Shown: piece by piece, positions 44,990-53,776 of the stretch
Numbering within the stretch: the first letter of the stretch is position 1
Layout: every line of letters begins with the position of its first letter
Source: Desnuesiella massiliensis
Lineage (GTDB): Bacteria; Bacillota; Clostridia; Clostridiales; Clostridiaceae
Direction: 5' to 3'
DNA length: 64,000 bases
NCBI RefSeq assembly: GCF_001403615.1
Contig: NZ_LN879456.1
Span: 1,334,525 to 1,398,524, forward strand
Position numbers and translations under genes: made by a program
Notes under the pieces: generated by a model
Told to the model about the DNA's origin: nothing
The model's database searches: none
Seen by the model: only the letters and a program-made list of their open reading frames with translations

Positions 44990-45072
44990 TGGTGCGAAAG
45001 ATGGGACTTGAACCCACACGGTCTCCCACACGCCCCTCAAACGTGCGCGTCTGCCATTCCGCCACTCTCGCA
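44990..45072 (-). tRNA. tRNA-Leu (GAG anticodon)
   Basis: An 83-base class II tRNA with encoded CCA (44992-44990). Acceptor arms TGCGAGA / TTTCGCA pair; the anticodon arm CACGT-TTGAGGG-GCGTG shows GAG at positions 34-36; the long variable arm and GGTTCAAGTCC T-loop are intact. Reads CUC/CUU leucine codons. Confidence 0.95.
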
Positions 45073-45115
45073 TATGAAATCTGTTAAGATCACTTTGTGC
45101 CCTTAACGTATTCAT

Positions 45116-45144
45116 ATTATATCAACCTAAAAATAAAGAGTCAA
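45116..45144 (-). promoter_or_regulatory. Sigma-A promoter of the tRNA-Leu/6S unit
   Basis: Minus strand TTGACT (45144-45139), 17 bases, TATAAT (45121-45116); the tRNA starts about 40 bases further. The rest of 45145-45237 shows no gene. Confidence 0.85.
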
Positions 45145-45237
45145 GTTTTTTATACTCTGATTTAAATGGATAAAGAAGAATTTTCATCAATAAATGAAAG
45201 TAATTCTCCTATTATTGGATAATTTAACTGACTAACA

Positions 45238-46032
45238 TTAATTTAGAATTATTCTATCACTCAATCCTTCATCTTGGCTTATATTGTTAAAGTACCCGAT
45301 AATTTTTTCTGGCGTTAGAGCTTGCTTTTCCTCCCCTTGAGCATCCATTATAATCCTACCTTTATGCATCATTATGATTCTATTTCCGTATTTTATTGCA
45401 TGGTTTATATTGTGGGTTACCATTAAAGTAGTTATATTTTTTTCTTTTACAATGGAATCTGTTAGCCCAATTATATTTTCAGAAGTTTTTGGGTCTAAAG
45501 CTGCAGTGTGCTCATCTAGCAATAATAATTTAGGTGTTACCATGGTAGCCATAAGTAAAGCCAAAGCTTGTCTTTGTCCTCCAGATAATAGACTTACTTT
45601 ATCATTTAACTTATTTTCTAATCCTAAATTTAATGTGGCTAATCTCTCTTTAAAGTGATTTAAATTCTTCTTATTCACTCCGTAGCCTAATCCAAAACTT
45701 TTGCCTTTATTATAAGCTAAGGATAGATTCTCAAGTATAGTCATAGAAGGAGAAGTTCCTTTCGAAGGATCTTGATATACCCTACCCATATATTTCGACC
45801 TTTCATGTTCTAGGACCCTAGTGATTTCTTCATTTTCTAGACTTATGGTACCCTCATCTAAGCTTAAGGTGCCCGTAATAATATTTAATAGTGTAGATTT
45901 ACCTGCACCATTACTTCCTATGACTGTTATAAAATCCTTCTTGTTCACATGAAGGTCTAAATTATTAAATAAAGTTTTTTCTTCTGAGTTTCCTTTGTTA
46001 AATACTTTAACCAATTCCTTTATATGAAGCAC
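45238..46032 (-). CDS. ABC transporter ATPase (TrpZ/COG1101 type)
   Basis: A 264-residue ATPase with Walker A GSNGAGKST, Q-loop YQDPSKGT, signature LLSGGQRQALAL, Walker B LLLLDEHTAALD and the switch His in MVTHN. The start is GTG at 46032 with GGAGGGG upstream, overlapping the permease by 26 bases. It powers the transporter whose binding protein and permease precede it. COG1101 systems include a tryptophan/tyrosine transporter in streptococci; the substrate here is unknown. Confidence 0.93.
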   Translation of the reverse strand: MLHIKELVKVFNKGNSEEKTLFNNLDLHVNKKDFITVIGSNGAGKSTLLNIITGTLSLDEGTISLENEEITRVLEHERSKYMGRVYQDPSKGTSPSMTILENLSLAYNKGKSFGLGYGVNKKNLNHFKERLATLNLGLENKLNDKVSLLSGGQRQALALLMATMVTPKLLLLDEHTAALDPKTSENIIGLTDSIVKEKNITTLMVTHNINHAIKYGNRIIMMHKGRIIMDAQGEEKQALTPEKIIGYFNNISQDEGLSDRIILN

Positions 46033-46903
46033 GGCGTTCCCCTCCTTTTGCAGCAAATTTCTTGAAGCTAATAGAAAACTTTTTACTATTTAGCATTATG
46101 GTTAAAACCACTATAGCCGCTGTAACTAGCTTTAAATCCGTAGGTGGAAGTCCTAATTTTAAAGCTAGAGCAATACTTAGCTTATAAAGTATTGAACCTA
46201 TAGTTACAATAGTTGTAGCTTTTATTAATTTGCTATTTCTTATAATAGATTGTCCTAGTATAATTGAGGCTAAAGCTATGATTATAGTTCCATTTCCCAT
46301 AGAGATATCTGCAAATCTCTGGTATTGTACCATTATAGCTCCTGAAAGAGCTACTAAACCATTTGATATCATTAAACCTAGTATTTTTATCTTCCCAGTA
46401 TCTAATCCCAAGGAGGTTACTACCGTGGCATTATCCCCTGTAGCTTTTAAAATATACCCTAGCTTTGTCTTAAAAAATAAATCCATGATTATTTTTACTA
46501 TTATAAGCAGTGCTATCAATACATAAATAGGTTCAATAGAATTACTAAAGATAACTCTTTCTTTAAATAAAGGCACATTAGACTTTCCCATAATCCTTAA
46601 ATTAATAGAATACAATGCAAACATGACTAATATTCCAGATAGTAAATTGGTTATCTTTAACTTAACATGTAAAAGTCCAGTAAAGAAACCTGCTAGGGCT
46701 CCCGCCATTAATGCTACAACTATTGAAACCCATGGATTATATCCTTTTACAATCAATGCTGCTGAAACCGCTGCTCCTAATGGAAAACTACCATCCACTG
46801 AAAGATCTGGAAAATCTAAAATACTATAGGTAATATATACACCTAAGGCGGCAATGGCAAATATAATTCCTTGTTCAAATATTCCTAATAAGAAGGTATT
46901 CAT
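46007..46903 (-). CDS. ABC transporter permease (TrpY/COG4120 type)
   Basis: A 298-residue, very hydrophobic permease with eight or more membrane segments and the ILDFPDLSVDGSFPLGAAV motif characteristic of COG4120. It shares one base with the binding-protein stop and overlaps the ATPase. It works with the PF04392-type binding protein, a family linked to amino-acid uptake in characterised cases. Confidence 0.93.
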   Translation of the reverse strand: MNTFLLGIFEQGIIFAIAALGVYITYSILDFPDLSVDGSFPLGAAVSAALIVKGYNPWVSIVVALMAGALAGFFTGLLHVKLKITNLLSGILVMFALYSINLRIMGKSNVPLFKERVIFSNSIEPIYVLIALLIIVKIIMDLFFKTKLGYILKATGDNATVVTSLGLDTGKIKILGLMISNGLVALSGAIMVQYQRFADISMGNGTIIIALASIILGQSIIRNSKLIKATTIVTIGSILYKLSIALALKLGLPPTDLKLVTAAIVVLTIMLNSKKFSISFKKFAAKGGERRASYKGIG

Positions 46904-47904
46904 TAATTTCCCTCCTTAACAGCTTCTGCTTTTTTCACTATGGTGTCTGGAATGTCTATACCTAGCTTTTTAGCAGTATTTAAATTTATCACTATTTTTG
47001 TTTCTTTCAAAGTTTCTATAGGCATGCTCTTTACTTCTTTTCCCTGAATAATTTCATAAGCCATTTGACCAGTTTGGAAACCTAGCTTGAAATAATCTAT
47101 ACCATCTGTAACTAAGGCTCCAGCTTTAACATGAGCCTCCTCTGAACCAATTACAGGGACTTTCTTTTCTATGGACTTCGAAGCTATTAAAGGCATAGAA
47201 GAAGCAGCTAAATTATCTGTTAACACATAAAGCATATCTATTTTACCTAGGATTGAATCTAGAGCCTGAGCTACATCATTTACATTGTTAACTCCAACAG
47301 ATAAAACCTCAAGGTCAAATTTTGAGGATAGTTCTTTAAGCTTTGAAAGCTGAATTTCAGAATTTATCTCTCCGGTGTTATAGAGCACTCCTACTTTCTT
47401 TACCTTGGGGAGTATTTCTTTAGCCAAGGCTAGTTGCTTATCCATCGGTATAGCATCACTAGTACCTGTCACATTGGTTTCAGATTTGTCCATGGATTTT
47501 ACAATACCTGCTTTTACTGGGTCCGTTACTGCAGTAATCAATATAGGTATATCTTTTGTAGCGTTATAAGCTGCTTGTGCTGCTGGTGTTGCAATAGCAA
47601 AAATCATATCTTTCTTCTGAGATACAAAATTATTAGCTATAAGCTGTGCGTTTGCAATATCCCCTTGAGCGTTTTGAACTTCTATTTCAAAGTTTTCTCC
47701 TTCTTTTAATCCTTTTGATTTTAAACCTTCAATAAATCCTTTTTGAGATAAATCTAGAGCAGGATGCTCTGCAATTTGAGAGATTCCTATCTTCACTTTT
47801 TTAGAGGAAGTTTGTCCACTATTTACTCCTTTTGAACACCCTCCAAATAAAGATAGAATTAAAATTAATGAAATGATAATTGATGATTTGTTTTTTCCTA
47901 CCAT
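46903..47904 (-). CDS. ABC transporter substrate-binding lipoprotein (PF04392, TrpX-like)
   Basis: A 333-residue lipoprotein with lipobox LSLFGGCS, then the two-lobed PF04392 fold (KIGISQIAEHPALDL, IPILITAVTDPVKAGIV, KVGVLYNTGE). First gene of a three-gene operon under a leader with UAG repeats and a terminator. Characterised homologues bind tryptophan/tyrosine; hutP nearby could instead hint at a histidine-related signal. Neither is proven. GGAGGACAGTAGT precedes the ATG. Confidence 0.92.
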   Translation of the reverse strand: MVGKNKSSIIISLILILSLFGGCSKGVNSGQTSSKKVKIGISQIAEHPALDLSQKGFIEGLKSKGLKEGENFEIEVQNAQGDIANAQLIANNFVSQKKDMIFAIATPAAQAAYNATKDIPILITAVTDPVKAGIVKSMDKSETNVTGTSDAIPMDKQLALAKEILPKVKKVGVLYNTGEINSEIQLSKLKELSSKFDLEVLSVGVNNVNDVAQALDSILGKIDMLYVLTDNLAASSMPLIASKSIEKKVPVIGSEEAHVKAGALVTDGIDYFKLGFQTGQMAYEIIQGKEVKSMPIETLKETKIVINLNTAKKLGIDIPDTIVKKAEAVKEGN

Positions 47905-47943
47905 ACTACTGTCCTCCTAAAAATATAATTTTTTTATAAAAAT

Positions 47944-47968
47944 AAAAAGTCCCTCCATGGAGAGACTT
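47944..47968 (-). terminator. Leader terminator (attenuator) ahead of the ABC operon
   Basis: AAGTCTCTCC-at-GGAGGGACTT, nine to ten pairs, then TTTTATTTTT, located 40 bases before the binding-protein start and about 130 bases into the leader. The 5' arm (47967-47959) is complementary to GGAGAAAGACT at 48029-48019 (nine pairs, two-base bulge), an alternative antiterminator pairing. Confidence 0.88.
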
Positions 47969-48028
47969 CTATTCACATATATAATAAAATAAAATTTATT
48001 ATTCTAGTTATAAAAATTAGTCTTTCTC

Positions 48029-48071
48029 CTACCATACTACTATACTACAATTCTACTAAACTACTATTCTA
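48029..48071 (-). promoter_or_regulatory. UAG-triplet array at 8-base period (probable HutP-binding leader)
   Basis: In the leader transcript TAG triplets begin at 48071, 48063, 48055, 48047, 48039 and 48031, exactly every 8 bases, with further TAGs at 48066, 48058 and 48042 inside the same octamer frame. HutP of Bacillus binds UAG/NAG triplets at a regular spacing. The last triplet overlaps the antiterminator strand by one base. Confidence 0.8.
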
Positions 48072-48105
48072 CATTTTAAACTATATTACTAATGAAATAT
48101 TTATC

Positions 48106-48134
48106 ATTATATAAACTATTTTAAAATATGTCAA
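48106..48134 (-). promoter_or_regulatory. Consensus sigma-A promoter of the ABC operon leader
   Basis: Minus strand TTGACA (48134-48129), 17 bases, TATAAT (48111-48106): both hexamers are perfect. It lies just after the hutP stop, so the leader and transporter can be transcribed independently of hutP. Confidence 0.88.
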
Positions 48135-48142
48135 TAGCTAAC

Positions 48143-48565
48143 TTATGTTATATCTGGAATAGATCTATGACCTAGTCCTATTACTACCTCATTTAGATGA
48201 AGTAATCCTATACTAAGAAAAATGCATACACTTAGATGCTCTCCGCTTCTTGCAATACCTATTTTCCCTCCTACATTCATTCCGGTAGCTTTTGAAGACA
48301 CCTGAATTATAGCCTCTCTAGTAGCGCCGGCTACGGCTCCATCATGAACGTGACAATCCTTTATTATGCCAGTGCGCTTTGAAGCGACTAAAGCTCTCTC
48401 GATTATTTTAGGTATGGAGGAAATAAGATTTCCCCCTATGTCCACTGCTACTGCTGAAATATTTTGATCTTTAAAATCCTTAATAAGCTTCTCTTCTTCT
48501 ACTCTAGAAGATATGGCCATTTTCACTGAAGCCTTTGCCACATCTGTACTATTTAAATCGTTCAT
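48143..48565 (-). CDS. hutP: HutP-family RNA-binding antiterminator
   Basis: A 140-residue protein matching HutP throughout: VAVDIGGNLISSIPKIIERAL, HVHDGAVAGATREAI, GKIGIARSGEHLSVC and GLGHRSIP. The conserved histidines that bind Mg2+ and L-histidine in B. subtilis HutP (HVHDG and LHLNE...GHR regions) are present. HutP binds UAG-rich RNA and disrupts a terminator. No hut genes lie nearby; a UAG array and terminator lie directly downstream. The gene follows a lytic transglycosylase gene; GGAGGG precedes ATG. Confidence 0.93.
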   Translation of the reverse strand: MNDLNSTDVAKASVKMAISSRVEEEKLIKDFKDQNISAVAVDIGGNLISSIPKIIERALVASKRTGIIKDCHVHDGAVAGATREAIIQVSSKATGMNVGGKIGIARSGEHLSVCIFLSIGLLHLNEVVIGLGHRSIPDIT

Positions 48566-48580
48566 AGTACCCTCCGTAAA

Positions 48581-49129
48581 TTAATTATATAATAATTTAT
48601 AAACACTGTAATTCACTTTTATTTTTTTTATATATTTATCTGTTTCTTTAAAAGGGATATAAAAAAGAGTTTTTCCGTCTTTAGAATGTTTTTCGCTCTT
48701 TAACCATTTTTGTACATTTCCTCTTCCACCATTATAAGCAGCTAGTACTAAGTTCATATCCCCATTAAATTCTTTCTTTAAATTATCTAAATACCAACAT
48801 CCCATTCTTATATTGAATTCTGGTTCTTTAAGCATATCCTTGTTAAAGTTTTTAATGCCCATCTCTTGAGCCGCCCATTTTCCTGTATCTTCAGTTATTT
48901 GCATTAATCCTATAGCATTTTTATTAGAGCATGCCTTAGGATCAAAATTACTTTCTGCTCTTATAAGTGATGCCACTAGATAATGATCTAAATTATATTG
49001 AGCTGAGTATTTTTTTATATATTCCCTATAATCATACGGAAATGCCTTTTTTGCCAAAAATATTCCTGCTAAAACTAATAAAAATATGCTTAAAACAATA
49101 AAGGTTATATTATTTTTTCTAAGCTTCAT
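48581..49129 (-). CDS. Membrane-anchored lytic transglycosylase (SLT domain)
   Basis: A 182-residue protein with one N-terminal transmembrane helix and an SLT domain: catalytic Glu in SLIRAESNFDPKACS, then NAIGLMQITEDTG and LVLAAYNGGRGNVQKW. It cleaves glycan strands with 1,6-anhydro ends. Its ATG is 17 bases after coaE. Confidence 0.93.
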   Translation of the reverse strand: MKLRKNNITFIVLSIFLLVLAGIFLAKKAFPYDYREYIKKYSAQYNLDHYLVASLIRAESNFDPKACSNKNAIGLMQITEDTGKWAAQEMGIKNFNKDMLKEPEFNIRMGCWYLDNLKKEFNGDMNLVLAAYNGGRGNVQKWLKSEKHSKDGKTLFYIPFKETDKYIKKIKVNYSVYKLLYN

Positions 49130-49146
49130 TTTATACCTCGAATCTA

Positions 49147-49746
49147 TTATTTATACATATTAAGAATATTTACTATGTCCTTAACCTGTTCCTTTGTACT
49201 ATTTAAGTCCTTGCTATTATCTATTATGAAGTTTACAAATTCTTTTTTTAAGTCTAAATCCATTTGTGATTTTATTCTATTTAATGCTTCATTATTAGTT
49301 ATGACATCTCTTTTTGTAAGTCTAGAGAGCTGAACCTCCCTGCTTACCCAAACTAAAATATTATAGTCCATACTATCCTGCAGATTATTTTCTATGAGGG
49401 TAGGAGCATCTAGTATTACTACCCTCTCTCCTTTTTTATTATATTCCTCGAATTTATTAAAAATTTCTTTTTTAATAAAGGGCATTATTATTTCTTCATA
49501 TTTAATTCTCTCTCTAGGATATTTGAAAATATAGTTTCCAAATTCCTTTCTGAGAAAGGTACCTCTATAATCAAAAAATCCCTCTCCAAAGTGTTTTCTT
49601 ACGCTTTCTAATATTTCTGGATATACTTCTAATACTTCTCTAGCTATGATATCTGCATCAATAATGGTAAAACCCTGTTCTTTTAAAAGGTTTGAAACTG
49701 TACTTTTACCTGAGGCAATACCTCCTGTAAGACCAATCTTTAACAC
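49147..49746 (-). CDS. coaE: Dephospho-CoA kinase
   Basis: A 199-residue P-loop kinase: GLTGGIASGKSTVSN and IDADIIAREV, with the lid VLDAPTLIEN. It adds the 3'-phosphate in the last step of CoA synthesis. The start is GTG at 49746 with GGGAG upstream. Twelve bases after polA, the usual Firmicutes pairing. Confidence 0.96.
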   Translation of the reverse strand: MLKIGLTGGIASGKSTVSNLLKEQGFTIIDADIIAREVLEVYPEILESVRKHFGEGFFDYRGTFLRKEFGNYIFKYPRERIKYEEIIMPFIKKEIFNKFEEYNKKGERVVILDAPTLIENNLQDSMDYNILVWVSREVQLSRLTKRDVITNNEALNRIKSQMDLDLKKEFVNFIIDNSKDLNSTKEQVKDIVNILNMYK

Positions 49747-49758
49747 TTTACCACTCCC

Positions 49759-52380
49759 TTATTTAGCCTCATACCAGTTATCTCCGATGTTAATATCTGC
49801 TTCTAAAGGTACAGATAAGGTCATAACTTCTTCCATTTCAGTTTTTACAATATTTTTTACCTCTTCTAGTTCATCTTTGTATACATTTAGTATTAATTCA
49901 TCATGTACCTGAAGAATCAATGTGGATTTTAGCTCCTCTTTATCAAGCCTATCTTGAACATGAACCATGGCTAGCTTTATTATATCTGCCGCACTGCCTT
50001 GTATAGGTGTATTCATGGCTAATCTATCACCTAAGGATTTTACTATTTTATTGCTAGAATTAATCTCAGGTATGTATCTTCTTCTCTTTACTATGGTCTC
50101 AACATAACCCTTCTCTCTTCCGAAGCCAATAGTATCTTCCATATATTTTTTTACCTTAGGATACCTTTCAAAATAAGTATCCATATACTCTTTTGCCTCT
50201 TTTTTAGATATTTTTAAATCCTTTGCTAAGCTAAAATCACTTATACCATATACTATACCAAAATTTACCGCCTTAGCTCTGCTTCTCATAAGTGTAGTCA
50301 CTTCTTCTAAAGGCACCTTAAAAACTTCTGAGGCAGTCTTTGTATGTATATCACTATGATGCTTAAAGGCGTCTATTAAATTTTCATCCTCTGCAATATG
50401 AGCTAGCACTCTTAGCTCTATTTGAGAATAGTCCGCAGATAATATAACAGATTCTTCATCTTCTGCTACAAAGACCTTTCTTATTTCTCTTCCCATTTCA
50501 TATTTTATTGGTATATTCTGCAGATTGGGTTCTGTACTAGATAATCTACCTGTGGTAGTAACGGTCTGATTAAAGTTAGAGTGTATCTTACCATCTTCAT
50601 CTATTACAGCCTTTAATCCTTCTATATAAGTGGAATAAAGCTTTGTGAGCTGCCTATAATATACTATCTTTTCTATTATAGGATGTTTATCAGCTAACTC
50701 CTCCAGCACCTCTGCATTAGTGGAATAGCCAGTTTTTGTTTTTTTAATCACTGGCAAGTCAAGCTTTTCAAAAAGAATCTTCCCTAGTTGCTTAGGAGAA
50801 TTTATATTAAACTCTTCCTCTGCTAAAGCATAGATTTCCTCTTGCATATTACTAATTTCCTTAGTAAATTTTTTGCCTAGCGCCTCTAGTATATCCTTAT
50901 TTACCTTAAAGCCTTTCTGCTCCATAGAAGCTAATACTTTAGTTAAAGGCAGTTCGATTTCATATAATAATTGATCCATTTCATTATTTGAAATTCTATC
51001 CTTTAATAACTCATAAAGCTCCTTCAAATAACTATTTTGTTTAACAAATAATTCTATGCCCTCACCTTTAGGATCCTTGCTTAAGTATTCATTAATCAAA
51101 GTTAAAAGTTCATATTCTCCCTTAGAGGAATCTATTAAATATGCTGCAATCTTAATATCAAATTCCACATTCCTTAGATTAATACCAAGCTTATATAAAG
51201 CTGTATAGGCATTTTTTATATCATAGCATACCTTAGATAGGTCATAAACCTCAAATATTTCTTTTAAGTCTTTTATAGTGTTTTCTCTTTGAAGCTGTAG
51301 TAGGGCTTCTAAATCTATTACATAATTATTCTCTTCATAGCTAAGAAAAATCTTATCTATGCTTACTTTTGAAAACATCATAGGATTATTTATGTTAAAA
51401 TTTAAATATAATCTATTCTTGTAGTTTTTTAGTTTCTCTCTCAAATCTATAAGAGCTTCAGTGTGGTTAATAAGCTTAAATTTTGTTTCGGTTTCCTCTT
51501 TTATTTCCTTTTCTTCTTGTGGCAATTTATCTAATAAGGATTTAAATTGAAGTCTAAAAAACAACTTTTTTAGTCCCTCAACATCAAATTTTTCTTTAGA
51601 TTTTATGGAATCTAAATCAATTTCTATAGGCACTTCCGTTACTATAGTAGCTAACTTTTTGCTAAAAATAGCTTGATCACTATATTGAGCTAAATTTTCT
51701 TTTACCTTTTTACCACTGATGTCCTCTATATTTTGAAGTACATTTTCTATGCTTCCATAGGTCTGAATCAATTTAAAGGCTGTTTTTTCACCTATTCCAG
51801 GCACTCCTGGTATATTATCTGAAGTATCGCCCATTAGGCCCTTAACATCTATAAACTGCTTTGGAGTAACTCCCATTTCCTCTATCATTCTATTTTTATC
51901 ATATATCTCTTTTTCTGTAATACCCTTTTTAGTTATTATTACCTTTATATTATCTGTTGCTAATTGGAGCGCATCCCTATCTCCTGTAACTATATATACT
52001 TCGATACCCTTATCCTCTGCAAAGTTAGATAGGGTTCCTATTAAATCATCTGCTTCAAAGCCATCTATCTCAAATATATTTATATCAAGTAAATCTAGCA
52101 TTTCTTTTACTATTGGGAATTGCTCAGCAAGCTCAGGAGGCATCTTTTTTCTACCAGCCTTATAGTCCAAATACTCCTTATGCCTAAAGGTAGGAGCCTT
52201 TCTATCAAAGGTAGCAACTATATAATCAGGATTTATCTCCTCTTTCATTTTAAATAGCATATTAGTAAACCCAAATATAGCGTTGGTATGTATTCCTTCA
52301 CTATTTGTTAAAGGAGGTAGTGCGTAAAAGGCTCTGTTCAAAAGGCTATTGCTGTCAAGTATCAGTAATTTTTCCATCAT
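49759..52380 (-). CDS. polA: DNA polymerase I
   Basis: An 873-residue protein: 5'-3' exonuclease (residues 1-290, GVPGIGEKTAF), a 3'-5' exonuclease-like domain that lacks the classical DxE catalytic residues as in other low-GC Gram-positives, and the polymerase with LSADYSQIELRVLAHI, RSRAKAVNFGIVYG and VHDELIL. It removes RNA primers and fills repair gaps. The ATG at 52380 has TGGAGG upstream. Confidence 0.97.
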   Translation of the reverse strand: MMEKLLILDSNSLLNRAFYALPPLTNSEGIHTNAIFGFTNMLFKMKEEINPDYIVATFDRKAPTFRHKEYLDYKAGRKKMPPELAEQFPIVKEMLDLLDINIFEIDGFEADDLIGTLSNFAEDKGIEVYIVTGDRDALQLATDNIKVIITKKGITEKEIYDKNRMIEEMGVTPKQFIDVKGLMGDTSDNIPGVPGIGEKTAFKLIQTYGSIENVLQNIEDISGKKVKENLAQYSDQAIFSKKLATIVTEVPIEIDLDSIKSKEKFDVEGLKKLFFRLQFKSLLDKLPQEEKEIKEETETKFKLINHTEALIDLREKLKNYKNRLYLNFNINNPMMFSKVSIDKIFLSYEENNYVIDLEALLQLQRENTIKDLKEIFEVYDLSKVCYDIKNAYTALYKLGINLRNVEFDIKIAAYLIDSSKGEYELLTLINEYLSKDPKGEGIELFVKQNSYLKELYELLKDRISNNEMDQLLYEIELPLTKVLASMEQKGFKVNKDILEALGKKFTKEISNMQEEIYALAEEEFNINSPKQLGKILFEKLDLPVIKKTKTGYSTNAEVLEELADKHPIIEKIVYYRQLTKLYSTYIEGLKAVIDEDGKIHSNFNQTVTTTGRLSSTEPNLQNIPIKYEMGREIRKVFVAEDEESVILSADYSQIELRVLAHIAEDENLIDAFKHHSDIHTKTASEVFKVPLEEVTTLMRSRAKAVNFGIVYGISDFSLAKDLKISKKEAKEYMDTYFERYPKVKKYMEDTIGFGREKGYVETIVKRRRYIPEINSSNKIVKSLGDRLAMNTPIQGSAADIIKLAMVHVQDRLDKEELKSTLILQVHDELILNVYKDELEEVKNIVKTEMEEVMTLSVPLEADINIGDNWYEAK

Positions 52381-52400
52381 TAATCCTCCATTTACATTAG

Positions 52401-52465
52401 TCATCTCCTAAAAAATAACTACTCAGTCTACTCGTATATTTGACTAGTTATTTTTTTACGATGCC
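52401..52465. repeat. Palindromic repeat family 2, short form, upstream of polA
   Basis: CATCTCCTAAAAAATAACTA and TGACTAGTTATTTTTTTACG arms around CAGTCTACTCGTATAT, ending GATGCC. Almost identical to the copy at 17403. Confidence 0.85.
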
Positions 52466-52524
52466 TAAACTTATTTATTATTTTCTCCTTGTAAACAGTA
52501 TATTATTACATAACAATACAAAGT

Positions 52525-53670
52525 TTACATCTTTTTTAAATATGCTTTGTAATCATAAAAATTCCGTTTTAGCTCATTGTATTCATCACTAGGAAATTTA
52601 TTAAGAATTTCAGATAGGATATGAAAAGCACAAACATTTTCTATGACCACTGCCGCTGGAATTACCGCACACACATCGGACCTTTCATATCTGCTTATAA
52701 CATTTTCTTTACTAGCTAAATTAATGGAGGCAATACCTTTTTTCACTGAGGGAATAGGCTTAATAAATGCTGTAATATCTATGTTCTCACCGTTGGAAAC
52801 TCCAGCCTCTATACCACCAGCATGATTTGTTCCTCTTATTATCTCATTATTTTTAAAATAAGCTTCATCATTAAATTCGGAACCTTGTATATTACTATTA
52901 AATCCCTCTCCAAAAGCTATGGCCTTTACTGCTTGCACTGACATTATGCCCATAGATATTATGGCATCTAACTTTCTATCCCATTGGGTATAGCTGCCAA
53001 TGCCTAGGGGTACTCCTTTAATAGATATAAAAACACTTCCACCTATAGTATCCCCTTCTAATTTACATTTGTCTATAGCAGCTTTAATCTTTTCCTCTAT
53101 AGGCTTATTATAACACCTTATGTCACTATTTTGTATAATAGTATATATATCCTCATTAAAAAGATTCACTTTATTTTCATATACTGCTCCCACACTCTTA
53201 GTCATACTTCTTATATCAATGTCTAAGCTTTTAAGCAATTGTTTGCATAAAGCTCCTATAGCAGTTCTTATAGCAGTGTTTCTTGCAGAGGTTCTTTCTA
53301 TAGCATCTCTTATATCACCCGTCTTATATTTATAAAAACCAACCAGATCTCCGTGACCTGGTCTAATAATTTTAATTTTTTCTTCTTCCTTTGCCTCTCT
53401 ATTAAAAAAATCTTTCCAGTTTTCATAATCTTTATTTTTAATAATCATAGTTATAGGTGCCCCGGTAGTCTTATCTCCTCTAAGCCCAGACCAAATTTCT
53501 ACCTGGTCTTTTTCAATGCTCATTCTTTTTCCCCTACCATAGCCTTGCTGCCTACGCTGCAGCTCTTTATTAATCTCCTCTACATCTATATGAAAGTTAG
53601 AAGGAAAACCTTCTAATATGGCTACTAGAGCCTTACCATGCGATTCTCCTCCATCCAAAAATCTTAACAT
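52525..53670 (-). CDS. aroC: Chorismate synthase
   Basis: A 381-residue FMN enzyme: GESHGKALVAILEGFPSN at the N terminus, RPGHGDLVGFYKY, ERTSARNTAIRTA and SNGENIDITAFIKPIPS (key SNGE, KPIPS). It makes chorismate from EPSP. Single gene here; the other aro genes are not in this window. Its bifunctionality (flavin reductase) cannot be judged. Confidence 0.96.
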   Translation of the reverse strand: MLRFLDGGESHGKALVAILEGFPSNFHIDVEEINKELQRRQQGYGRGKRMSIEKDQVEIWSGLRGDKTTGAPITMIIKNKDYENWKDFFNREAKEEEKIKIIRPGHGDLVGFYKYKTGDIRDAIERTSARNTAIRTAIGALCKQLLKSLDIDIRSMTKSVGAVYENKVNLFNEDIYTIIQNSDIRCYNKPIEEKIKAAIDKCKLEGDTIGGSVFISIKGVPLGIGSYTQWDRKLDAIISMGIMSVQAVKAIAFGEGFNSNIQGSEFNDEAYFKNNEIIRGTNHAGGIEAGVSNGENIDITAFIKPIPSVKKGIASINLASKENVISRYERSDVCAVIPAAVVIENVCAFHILSEILNKFPSDEYNELKRNFYDYKAYLKKM

Positions 53671-53729
53671 AAAATCACCTCTCTACAAAGTTAGACAACC
53701 ATTAAGTTTTAGGATTCTTATAATATTTT

Positions 53730-53775
53730 GAAAAAATAACTAGTCATTATTCTGACTAGTTATTTTCCTATGCCA
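53730..53775. repeat. Short family 2 hairpin, probable glsA terminator
   Basis: AAAAAATAACTAGTCA-ttattc-TGACTAGTTATTTT perfect stem immediately after the glutaminase stop and before aroC. Confidence 0.8.
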
Positions 53776-53776
53776 C

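Noticed and set aside
48029..48071. CRISPR array or TRAP site
   Set aside because: The unit is eight bases with no spacers, so not CRISPR. TRAP usually needs 2-3 base spacing and a TRAP gene; hutP is the adjacent gene.
47905..48142. T-box or tryptophan riboswitch in the transporter leader
   Set aside because: No T-box sequence (AGGGUGGNACCGCG) or specifier loop is visible; the leader consists of the UAG array, antiterminator and terminator.
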